DNA of 64,000 nt from Halobacillus sp. A5 (lineage in GTDB: Bacteria; Bacillota; Bacilli; Bacillales; Halobacillaceae): NCBI RefSeq assembly GCF_024189315.1, contig NZ_JAIZEO010000003.1, positions 558,001 through 622,000 of the forward strand. The letters are read 5' to 3'. Position 1 is the stretch's first letter. Every line of letters begins with the position of its first letter. Shown in pieces: positions 56,885 through 64,000 of the stretch. The notes under the pieces were generated by a model that was given only the letters and a program-made list of their open reading frames with translations, was not told the DNA's origin and made no database searches. A program made the position numbers and the translations under genes.

Positions 56885-57901
56885 ATGACAACAATAAAAC
56901 ACATTGCTAAGCAGGCTGGAGTCTCAGTTACTACTGTTTCTCGCGCCTTAAACGGTTATTCAGATGTTAATGCAAAAACGAGGAAAAGAATTGAAAAGGT
57001 TGCTGAAGAATTAAACTACAGTCCAAATTCGCTTGCAAGAAGTCTGGTTAGAAATCAGTCAGAAACGATTGGGCTGCTGGTATCCGGCTTTACTAAAGAA
57101 AGTATAAAAGATGGCTTTACTGTAGAAGTAATGTCCGGCATCAACAGCTATGTAGCTGAAACGGAGTATGATCTAGTCTTATTTAATACCGATTCTTCAA
57201 AGCAAAGAAAGAAAACGTACACGCAGCTTTGTAAAGAAAGAAGGGTAGATGGAGTTATTCTTCAAGGAATTAAAACAGATGACCCATATTTAGAAGAAGT
57301 CATGGAATCAGATATCCCTTGTGTGTTTATTGATATTCCTGTAAGTTCCGACCACGTCGGATTCGTATCGACTGACAACATTGAAGGAGCAAGGGTTGCT
57401 GCGAGTCATTTAGCTGAACTTGGCCATCGTAATATTGGGATGATCAACGGTCATGAACAGGCTTTTGTCAGTAAGGAAAGACTGCAGGGGTACAAACTAG
57501 GTCTTCAGCAGCATGGAATTACTTACGTTCCTGAATATGTGAAGGATGGATCGTTTATTGAACAAGAAGCTTATAATCAAGCGATTGTACTGCTTCAAAC
57601 ACATCCAGAAATTTCAGCAGTTTTTTGTGCAAGTGATCTTATGGCAATCGGCGCCATCGATGCAGCAACTCATTTAGGTTACAGAATCCCTGAAGAATTG
57701 TCCATCATAGGATATGACGACATCCCGCTAGCCAGCTACGTATCACCAGCATTAACGACTATCGCACAAAATAAATATGATTTAGGTTATTACGCGGCAA
57801 GGATGCTGATTAATATACTTAAAAATCAACAAAAACCAGAAAAATGTATTTTAAAAACAGAATTAAAGATTCGACAATCAACTTCGACTTCAATTCGTTA
57901 A
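56885..57901 (+). CDS. LacI-family transcriptional repressor
   Basis: A 338-residue regulator. Residues 2-24 are the LacI helix-turn-helix (TIKHIAKQAGVSVTTVSRALNG), with the hinge helix SPNSLARSLV, then a periplasmic-binding-like sugar domain with GLLVSGFTKESI, VFCASDLMAIGAIDAA and GYDDIPLASYVSPALTTI. Its operators lie before its own gene and before the downstream glycosidase gene, so it should control the sugar locus 57989-63233. The inducer is unknown, probably an alpha-glucoside. Confidence 0.93.
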   Translation: MTTIKHIAKQAGVSVTTVSRALNGYSDVNAKTRKRIEKVAEELNYSPNSLARSLVRNQSETIGLLVSGFTKESIKDGFTVEVMSGINSYVAETEYDLVLFNTDSSKQRKKTYTQLCKERRVDGVILQGIKTDDPYLEEVMESDIPCVFIDIPVSSDHVGFVSTDNIEGARVAASHLAELGHRNIGMINGHEQAFVSKERLQGYKLGLQQHGITYVPEYVKDGSFIEQEAYNQAIVLLQTHPEISAVFCASDLMAIGAIDAATHLGYRIPEELSIIGYDDIPLASYVSPALTTIAQNKYDLGYYAARMLINILKNQQKPEKCILKTELKIRQSTSTSIR

Positions 57902-57908
57902 AAATTTT

Positions 57909-57940
57909 AAATAAAATCCGAAACGTTTCGGATTTTATTT
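57909..57940. promoter_or_regulatory. 32-base perfect palindrome containing operator O2, possible terminator
   Basis: The half site AAATAAAATCCGAAAC (57909-57924) is followed by its exact reverse complement. The core TCCGAAACGTTTCGGA (57917-57932) is the symmetric form of O1 and O3. As RNA it would form a hairpin ending in a U-rich arm just after the repressor stop, so it may act both as operator and as a terminator or processing site. Confidence 0.75.
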
Positions 57941-57950
57941 TGGAAGTTAC

Positions 57951-57964
57951 CCGAAACGTTTTGG
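57951..57964 (+). promoter_or_regulatory. LacI-type operator O3 before the glycosidase gene
   Basis: CCGAAACGTTTTGG, identical to O1, 25 bases before the TTG start and 18 bases after the O2 palindrome. No clear -35/-10 pair was found here, so the operon may partly rely on read-through from the repressor gene. Confidence 0.8.
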
Positions 57965-57988
57965 AAAAGTTTAGCAGGAGGGATTTCA

Positions 57989-60106
57989 TTGGACTATAGA
58001 GCAATTAAAGAAAACAATATGTTTTTACTAACGACCCCGGGAGGAGATATCTATCCAAAGGAGACTTACGGACTCGGTCTCTACATAGAAGATACAAGAT
58101 TCCTAAGTCATTTAGAAACGTTTATTAATGGAGAATCTCCAATTTTATTAGATTCTGACGGCTCCAGTAATTATGTTTCCCGTATGATTCTTACTAACCC
58201 TCATCAGGAAGAAGAAGGGAAGGTTAAGCTTTGGAGGGAATCTGTAGAGCTTGCCATAGAACAGTTTATTGTAAATGATGTGCTATATGAAAAAATATCA
58301 TTTAAAAATTTCAGTCCTCAATCTTTAGATTTTACATTTAGTATAAAAGCCTGTTCTGACTTTAAAGATATGTTTCTAATCCGTGGGTTCCAGTCAGGAG
58401 AAATTGGAGAAATCATCGAAGAGACGGCTGGGGTAGATCAGTTATTTTTTAAATATAAAGGAGCTGATAACCTTATTCGTTCCACAACGGTAACATGGAG
58501 TATCAAAGGTGAGGTCGATGGAAATGATCATACTTTAGTACATTTTCCAATGCATCTTAACCCTCAGGAAGAAAAAGAATTGATCGTTAACATTTCAGCT
58601 TCTATCAAAGATAAATTCAGCGGAACAGTTTTAGATTATGATAAAGCTCTTGCTTCTCTTGAAGCTTCCCACCAGCAGTGGAATGAAGACCTGCCAAATG
58701 TTACTTCTGATTCAAAGGTACTCACTGACTCAGTAAAACAGGGCTTGAATGACCTCCGTGTGTTGCTTACAGATTTAGGTCATGGGCCATTTCCTGTAGC
58801 AGGGTTACCGTGGTTTGGAGTGCCATTTGGAAGAGACAGTCTAATTGCAGCCTGGCAGATGCTTCCCTTTTATCCTGAAGCAGCAAAAGGGACTCTTTTT
58901 ACTATGGCTTCCATGCAGGGAACGAAAGTAGATGTGTGGAGAGATGAGCAACCCGGTAAAATCATGCATGAAATTAGATACGGTGAGCTTGCGAATACGA
59001 ACCAGGTTCCTTTTACTCCATACTATGGGACGATTGACGCAACACCACTATTTCTTGTGCTTTTAAGTGAGTATGTAAAGTGGACAGGAGATGTAAAGAC
59101 ATTCGAGCTGTTGGAGGAACATGTAGAACGTGCTCTGGAATGGGTTAACAAATACGGGGACCGGGACCAGGATGGCTTTGTTGAATATTTTCAGGAGTCC
59201 TCAAAAGGAATAGCTAATCAAGGGTGGAAGGATTCAGCTGATTCGATCGTTCACCGTTCAGGAAAATATGCAGAAGCACCGATTGCCCTGGCTGAAGTGC
59301 AAGGGTACGTTTATCACGCGAAGTCAGGCATGGCTGAGCTTTTTGAAATAACTCATCAAAGCGCACGGGCTGACACTCTTCGTAACGAAGCAGAGGATTT
59401 GCGCAGCTTATATGAGGACGCTTTCTGGATGGATGATGAGAATTTCTATGCTATTGCCCTGGATCAAAATAAGCAGCAGGTCGGCACCATCACATCAAAT
59501 CCAGGACATACGTTAATTTCTAATATGATATCTGAAAGCCGAAGCCGGGCTGTGGCAAAAAGGCTGTTGTCTAATGAAATGTTTTCAGGATATGGGATTC
59601 GAACAATGGGAGTAAAGGAGAAAGCTTATAATCCGATGAGTTACCATGACGGTAGCGTTTGGCCTCATGATAACAGCCTTTCTCTCTTAGGAATGAGTAA
59701 AAAGAAGTATACGGAAGAGGTTAATAAAACGGTAGAAGGGTTACTTAAAGCTGCTTCCTCATTTGATTATTACAGACTCCCTGAATTGTTTTGTGGTTAT
59801 GACCTGAAGCGGGGCAGATTAATTCGCTATCCAGTAGCCTGCTCCCCTCAAGCGTGGGCAGCTGGAACATCTTTAACTTTAGTGCAGTCCCTTTTAGGCT
59901 TGTTTCCAAATGTTCTAACAGGTGAGATTCATTTGAATCCGACACTTATCAATGGGATGAATGAACTTGAAGTAGAGAGAATTCCAATTGGAAGAGGTTA
60001 CTTAAGTCTGAAGGTGTTTAGAGAAGACGGTTTAGTTCGAACACAAGTGTTAGGTAACACTACAGGCTTAAAAGTATTATCACCCCAGCTTGTAGTGTCT
60101 AAATAA
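57989..60106 (+). CDS. Amylo-alpha-1,6-glucosidase / glycogen-debranching-like glycosidase
   Basis: A 705-residue cytoplasmic glycosidase. Residues about 8-200 form the beta-rich N-terminal domain seen in debranching-like enzymes (LLTTPGGDIYPKETYGLGLYIEDTRFLS), and 235-700 an (alpha/alpha)6 barrel with GLPWFGVPFGRDSLIAAWQ, a family signature, and WPHDNSLSLLG. No signal peptide, so the substrate must be imported, consistent with the ABC genes that follow. The TTG start at 57989 follows CAGGAGGG. Exact substrate unknown. Confidence 0.85.
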   Translation: MDYRAIKENNMFLLTTPGGDIYPKETYGLGLYIEDTRFLSHLETFINGESPILLDSDGSSNYVSRMILTNPHQEEEGKVKLWRESVELAIEQFIVNDVLYEKISFKNFSPQSLDFTFSIKACSDFKDMFLIRGFQSGEIGEIIEETAGVDQLFFKYKGADNLIRSTTVTWSIKGEVDGNDHTLVHFPMHLNPQEEKELIVNISASIKDKFSGTVLDYDKALASLEASHQQWNEDLPNVTSDSKVLTDSVKQGLNDLRVLLTDLGHGPFPVAGLPWFGVPFGRDSLIAAWQMLPFYPEAAKGTLFTMASMQGTKVDVWRDEQPGKIMHEIRYGELANTNQVPFTPYYGTIDATPLFLVLLSEYVKWTGDVKTFELLEEHVERALEWVNKYGDRDQDGFVEYFQESSKGIANQGWKDSADSIVHRSGKYAEAPIALAEVQGYVYHAKSGMAELFEITHQSARADTLRNEAEDLRSLYEDAFWMDDENFYAIALDQNKQQVGTITSNPGHTLISNMISESRSRAVAKRLLSNEMFSGYGIRTMGVKEKAYNPMSYHDGSVWPHDNSLSLLGMSKKKYTEEVNKTVEGLLKAASSFDYYRLPELFCGYDLKRGRLIRYPVACSPQAWAAGTSLTLVQSLLGLFPNVLTGEIHLNPTLINGMNELEVERIPIGRGYLSLKVFREDGLVRTQVLGNTTGLKVLSPQLVVSK

Positions 60107-60124
60107 TAACGAGGAGGAATATGT

Positions 60125-61384
60125 ATGAAATCAAAATGGTGGATCATTAGCGCTCTTTTAACATTTACACTCCTGGCATCAGGATGTTCAGGAAATGATG
60201 GGACATCTGGTGATGGTGGAAGTGACGGGGAAACAGAAGATGGAAAAACGGAAGTAACGCTGGCAGGATGGTCCTCATCTCCTGAAGAAGAGAAGCTGTT
60301 ACAGCAGCAATTAGATGACTTTGAAGAAGAACATCCTGATATTACGGTTAAGCATGAGGTTATTGCAGATCAATACATGGATGTACTTAAAACTCGATTA
60401 GTAGGTGGAGAAGGACCTGATGTCTTTTATTTAGATGCAGTCGAAGCTCCGGCTCTTATTGAAACAGGAGTACTGGAACCTCTTAACAGCTATGTAGAAG
60501 ATGATTTTGATGCTGAAGATTTTGAAGAAAATTTAATCGATCCTTTTAAAGACGAAGAGGATGAAGTGTACGGTTTTCCGAAAGGCTATTCCACTCTTGG
60601 ACTGTTTTATAACAAAGAAATGTTAGATGAAGCAGGGGTAGAAGTGCCGACCAACTGGGAGGAGCTTGAAGAAGCTGCCAAAGAGCTTACAACAGAAGAT
60701 ACAGTTGGTCTTGGAGTCTCACCTGAAATGGCACGTAACCAGTTCATCGGCGAATCCGGTAGTGGTGATATGGTGACTGAAGGAGAAGCGAACTTTGGAA
60801 GTCAGGAAGTAATCGATGCACTACAGCCTCTAGTAGATCTAAGGAATGAAGATGAAGCAGCTGCTGCACCATCTGAAATGGGTTCAGAATCCACCGGCGA
60901 AATGCTTGGACAGGGTCGGGCTGCTATGGTGATGGAAGGTAACTGGAATGTACCTTACTTAAATGAAACCTTCCCTGACATGGAGTATGGAGTTGCTGAA
61001 GTTCCTACATTTGATGATACAGAAGCAACCATGGCATATACGGTTTCCTATGTAATGAATCAGGCATCAGAACAAAAGGAAGCTTCCTGGGAGTTAATTT
61101 CCTACCTTACTGGTAAAGAAGGTATGAAGACCTGGACGGAATCAGGGCTGGAATTGCCTGCGCGGCAATCAGTGGCTGAAGAACTAGGATACGAAGAGGA
61201 TGAAGTTCGCGGACCACTGGTAGAAGGGGCTGAATATGCTACTGCCTGGTCAGATGGCCCTAATCTTCCGACCATATATAATAACTTCGATAATGAATTC
61301 CTTTCCGCTTTCTTGGGAGAGAAATCTCTCGAAGACGCGCTTGAAACTGGAGAAGAAGTAGCAAATGACGAAATTAGTGACTGA
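60125..61384 (+). CDS. ABC transporter sugar-binding lipoprotein
   Basis: Extracellular solute-binding protein of family 1. The 419 residues begin with a lipoprotein signal (hydrophobic 6-18, lipobox ASGC with Cys21), followed by an acidic Gly/Ser/Asp linker and the binding domain, with VTLAGWSSSPEEEKLLQQQL, GPDVFYLDA and FPKGYSTLGLFYNKEML. The very acidic composition suits a protein outside a halophile cell. First of three transport genes after the glycosidase, 18 bases downstream. Confidence 0.93.
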   Translation: MKSKWWIISALLTFTLLASGCSGNDGTSGDGGSDGETEDGKTEVTLAGWSSSPEEEKLLQQQLDDFEEEHPDITVKHEVIADQYMDVLKTRLVGGEGPDVFYLDAVEAPALIETGVLEPLNSYVEDDFDAEDFEENLIDPFKDEEDEVYGFPKGYSTLGLFYNKEMLDEAGVEVPTNWEELEEAAKELTTEDTVGLGVSPEMARNQFIGESGSGDMVTEGEANFGSQEVIDALQPLVDLRNEDEAAAAPSEMGSESTGEMLGQGRAAMVMEGNWNVPYLNETFPDMEYGVAEVPTFDDTEATMAYTVSYVMNQASEQKEASWELISYLTGKEGMKTWTESGLELPARQSVAEELGYEEDEVRGPLVEGAEYATAWSDGPNLPTIYNNFDNEFLSAFLGEKSLEDALETGEEVANDEISD

Positions 61385-61448
61385 TTGATTCTATAGAGGC
61401 TGAGTATGGTTCAGCCTCTATAGAAAATTATAAAAGGGAGGGCCTCAT

Positions 61449-62390
61449 ATGGAACGGGCTGAGGCAGGAAGTTACTCTAAAGCAAATAGTAAGAAGAAAA
61501 GAAACTACACTCGTTTACTTAGGAACATCATTCAAGGGTATGGCTTTATGCTGCCTACAATCCTGGTGTTACTGGTATTTATTTTAGGACCTGTTCTGTA
61601 TGCGGTTTTCCTGTCCTTTTTTGATGTAACGCTGTTAGGCAGTACGGTTCTTGATTATACGGGAGTAGACAACTACTTAAGAATTATGGATGACTCCAGA
61701 GCTAAAAGAGCTTTATTAAATACGGCTTTATATGTAGGAATTGTAGTGCCAGTTCAAACGTTTCTAGCTTTATTTCTAGCGTCTACTCTAAATGCTGGCC
61801 TTAAAGGTGAGAAAATCTTTAGAATTATTTATTTTCTGCCGACACTAACTTCTTCAGCAGTACTGACATTGATTTTTATGTGGATGTATAACCAAAACGG
61901 ACTCATTAATAATGTGCTGGATAAATTAAATATGCCTACATACAACTGGATAGGCGATCCTAATATTGCATTGTATTCGATTATGATTATGAACATTTGG
62001 GCGACAGCTCCATTATTCATGGTTATTTACCTTGCAGCTTTACAAGGGGTGCCGAAGAATTTATACGAAGCGGCCGAGCTTGATGGAGCTAATGTGTTGC
62101 AGCGTTTCTGGCACATAACTGTGCCTCAGCTTCGACCGATTACTTCATTTGTTGTCATTATGGGATTAATTGGCACATTCCAATTATTTGATCAATCGTA
62201 CATTTTCTCAGGGGGATCCGGAGGACCATCAAATTCTACACTTACTGTCGTGCTCCTTATTTATCAATATGCCTTCAAATCTTTAGGCACTATGGGGTAC
62301 GCAACAGCCATTGCATTTATGCTGGCACTGATTATTTTAATTGCAAGTATACTTCAACGGGTGCTTTCGAAGGAAGAACAATTCAATTAA
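61449..62390 (+). CDS. Carbohydrate ABC transporter permease (MalF/MsmF type)
   Basis: The 313-residue inner-membrane subunit has six or more hydrophobic segments, beginning GYGFMLPTILVLLVFILGPVLYAVFLSFF, and the EAA loop LYEAAELDGANVLQRFWHIT that docks the ATPase. The ATG at 61449 follows GGGAGGG. Works with the next gene as a heterodimer. No ATPase gene is present in the locus. Confidence 0.93.
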   Translation: MERAEAGSYSKANSKKKRNYTRLLRNIIQGYGFMLPTILVLLVFILGPVLYAVFLSFFDVTLLGSTVLDYTGVDNYLRIMDDSRAKRALLNTALYVGIVVPVQTFLALFLASTLNAGLKGEKIFRIIYFLPTLTSSAVLTLIFMWMYNQNGLINNVLDKLNMPTYNWIGDPNIALYSIMIMNIWATAPLFMVIYLAALQGVPKNLYEAAELDGANVLQRFWHITVPQLRPITSFVVIMGLIGTFQLFDQSYIFSGGSGGPSNSTLTVVLLIYQYAFKSLGTMGYATAIAFMLALIILIASILQRVLSKEEQFN

Positions 62391-62405
62391 TGGAGGGGAT
62401 CAAAG

Positions 62406-63233
62406 ATGGAAAGAAAAAGGTCGTGGGCAAAGAAACTGTTATATGTTGTGTTGATCACCTATGCGTTAATTACATTAGTTCCCTTCGTTTGGGCGCTATC
62501 ATCATCTTTCAAAACGTTTGCTGAAATATCGAGCGGTGTAATGAGCTTTATCCCAAGAGAATTCACATTTGAGAATTATAAACAAATCTTTATCGAAGAG
62601 GAGCTCTTTTTTCGCTGGCTTTCAAACTCCGTTGCGATAGCGGGAGGTGGGACAGCACTTAACCTGCTGTTTAATTCAATGGCAGGGTATGCACTCGCAA
62701 GGATAAGTTTTCCGGGTAAACGGGTGTGGTTTATGCTTATTCTAGCCGTGATCATGATTCCTGTTCAAGTTACAATGATTCCTAACTATTTAATTCTTAA
62801 AGAGCTGGGCTGGCTCAACAGCTACCAGGGAATGATTGTTCCAGCCATGATCAATGCCACATTTATATTTATGATGAGACAGTTCTTTATTAACTTTCCG
62901 AAAGAATTAGAGGAAGCAGCCTCACTTGACGGGCTTGGAAGGTTCGGCATGTTTTTGAAGGTAGTACTTCCGTTAGCCAAGCCGGCACTGGCAGCTCAAG
63001 CCATTTTCGTATTTATGGGCTTTTGGAATGACTTTATGCGACCTCTGATTATTATGACGGACGCTGATATGTATACGTTAACTGTAGGACTTAATTCATT
63101 TAAAGGGCAATACGTAACTTATTGGAACTATATTATGGCAGCTTCCATGGTCTTCACCCTGCCTGTCCTTGTAATCTATATGTTCTTTAACAAGTTCTTC
63201 ATGAAAGGCCTTTCGTTTACTGCAGATAAATAA
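62406..63233 (+). CDS. Carbohydrate ABC transporter permease (MalG/MsmG type)
   Basis: The 275-residue second permease has six segments, starting LLYVVLITYALITLVPFVWALSSSFK, and the EAA loop LEEAASLDGLGRFGMFLKVVLP. It starts 15 bases after the first permease behind GGAGGGG. The transporter must borrow an ATPase encoded elsewhere, as MsmX serves several sugar ABC systems in B. subtilis. Confidence 0.93.
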   Translation: MERKRSWAKKLLYVVLITYALITLVPFVWALSSSFKTFAEISSGVMSFIPREFTFENYKQIFIEEELFFRWLSNSVAIAGGGTALNLLFNSMAGYALARISFPGKRVWFMLILAVIMIPVQVTMIPNYLILKELGWLNSYQGMIVPAMINATFIFMMRQFFINFPKELEEAASLDGLGRFGMFLKVVLPLAKPALAAQAIFVFMGFWNDFMRPLIIMTDADMYTLTVGLNSFKGQYVTYWNYIMAASMVFTLPVLVIYMFFNKFFMKGLSFTADK

Positions 63234-63287
63234 ACCCTTTTAACTATGGTAAAATGGTATAAATGAAGATTTATCAGGAGGGTTTAT

Positions 63288-63902
63288 ATGTTCAAAAAGA
63301 TGGCAACTGATGCTTTAGGATTAAGTGATATAGGCAGTGTGATCGCTCCTGAGGATTATGATAAAGTAGATGCCGATGATTATGTAATGCATGAGGATGG
63401 CGAGAAAATTTATTTCTTAATAAAGTCTAAAGCAGATGAATATTGCTTTACAAACAAAGCTCTTATTCACGTCGATGGTACAAGTGCTACAAGTAAAAAA
63501 AGAACGTTACGCCGCTATTCTTACTACTCACATACTTTCTCCAATATCGAATTAGAAACAGCTGGAACGATTGATTTAGATGTCGAATTAAAATTTATTC
63601 TTGGCGGTGAAGAATTCGATATTGATGTGCATAAGAAGTTTATAGAAGAAGTGAAGGATTTATATAAGTCTCTTCTTAAAATAGCGGAGATTTCAGAAGA
63701 AAACCAAGCATTCTCTGAATATGCGCATCAGAGCCTAAATACGGCTTCAGCAACGCTGCAAAACAGCAGAACACACGAAACGCGATTGTCCCATGAATTC
63801 AGGGATATTAATGAAACCACATTTAATTGGTTATTAGAGACGAAGAATCAATATCACATTAAAGATTTTGGTCATGTATTTGAATTATTTATAAAAAATT
63901 AG
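63288..63902 (+). CDS. PH-domain-containing protein, YvbH-like
   Basis: A 204-residue soluble protein. Residues about 8-125 match the bacterial PH-like domain of B. subtilis YvbH (GLSDIGSVIAPEDYDKVDADDYV, then DEYCFTNKALIHVDGTSATSKKRTLRRY), and the C-terminal part is helical. Function unknown. AGGAGGG precedes the ATG at 63288, 54 bases after the permease gene, so it is probably a separate unit. Strong terminator behind it. Confidence 0.85.
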   Translation: MFKKMATDALGLSDIGSVIAPEDYDKVDADDYVMHEDGEKIYFLIKSKADEYCFTNKALIHVDGTSATSKKRTLRRYSYYSHTFSNIELETAGTIDLDVELKFILGGEEFDIDVHKKFIEEVKDLYKSLLKIAEISEENQAFSEYAHQSLNTASATLQNSRTHETRLSHEFRDINETTFNWLLETKNQYHIKDFGHVFELFIKN

Positions 63903-63908
63903 CCGTAT

Positions 63909-63948
63909 AAAAATAGAACTTCCAATTTTTATGGAAGTTCTATTTTTA
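63909..63948 (+). terminator. Terminator of the yvbH-like gene
   Basis: AAAAATAGAACTTCCA (63909-63924) pairs perfectly with TGGAAGTTCTATTTTT (63932-63947). Nothing is seen in the last 50 bases of the window. Confidence 0.9.
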
Positions 63949-64000
63949 TTGTCTTTTTTAGTTCGTGAACTAAGAAGCTCTAAAGAGTATTCCAGGTCAC

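Overview
The window reads as chromosomal DNA of a spore-forming, low-GC Gram-positive bacterium of the family Bacillaceae, most probably a moderately halophilic genus such as Halobacillus (the genus is an inference). The grounds are gene order matching the Bacillus subtilis his-yvcD-trxB-yvcI-rapZ-yvcK-whiA-crh-clpP-tRNA-cggR-gapA-pgk-tpiA-gpmI-eno and secG-est-rnr-smpB-ssrA blocks, Bacillus-type regulators (Crh, CggR, CtsR, Fur and CcpA sites), a small acid-soluble spore protein (SspP), strong AGGAGG ribosome binding sites and acidic proteins.

Layout. 1-2445: end of the histidine operon. 2544-9225: trxB, the yvcI-rapZ-yvcK-whiA-crh carbon and envelope regulatory cluster, and clpP on the minus strand behind a CtsR box. 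9453-17471: tRNA-Arg, two small proteins, then the central glycolytic operon with a CggR operator. 17567-19264: a DUF218 protein, a nitroreductase and a structured 300-base intergenic stretch. 19355-24972 (minus): fruR-fruK-fruA-ptsH-ptsI, so the general PTS proteins lie directly behind the fructose PTS. 25185-30681: secG, esterase, RNase R, an acetyltransferase gene, smpB and tmRNA. 30801-31885: small orphan genes. 32218-34735: glpF-glpK with a CcpA-type site on the promoter and a leader terminator of the GlpP type. 35337-38264: murB and ilvD.

The most distinctive accessory locus is 38709-47089, a Fur-controlled six-gene operon for a citrate hydroxamate siderophore of the schizokinen/rhizobactin type: 1,3-diaminopropane formation, N-hydroxylation, acetylation and two IucA/IucC condensing enzymes. 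A second Fur box at 53297-53311 lies between the -35 and -10 of an uncharacterised 130-residue protein. 47787-56750 is mixed accessory DNA with isocitrate lyase, an HpaB-type monooxygenase, small spore or hypothetical proteins, an internally deleted aldo/keto reductase and an MFS transporter interrupted by one in-frame stop.

56862-63233 is a sugar-use locus: a LacI-family repressor, a glycogen-debranching-like glycosidase, a binding lipoprotein and two permeases, with three matching operators, one inside a 32-base perfect palindrome. The window ends with a YvbH-like PH-domain gene. No CRISPR array, complete insertion sequence, rRNA or prophage was seen. The best candidates for undescribed biology are the Fur-controlled orphan, the structured element at 18775-19108, the small-peptide locus at 30801-31885 and the repeated TGTTATATAACA-like sites around a 41-residue zinc-ribbon gene.
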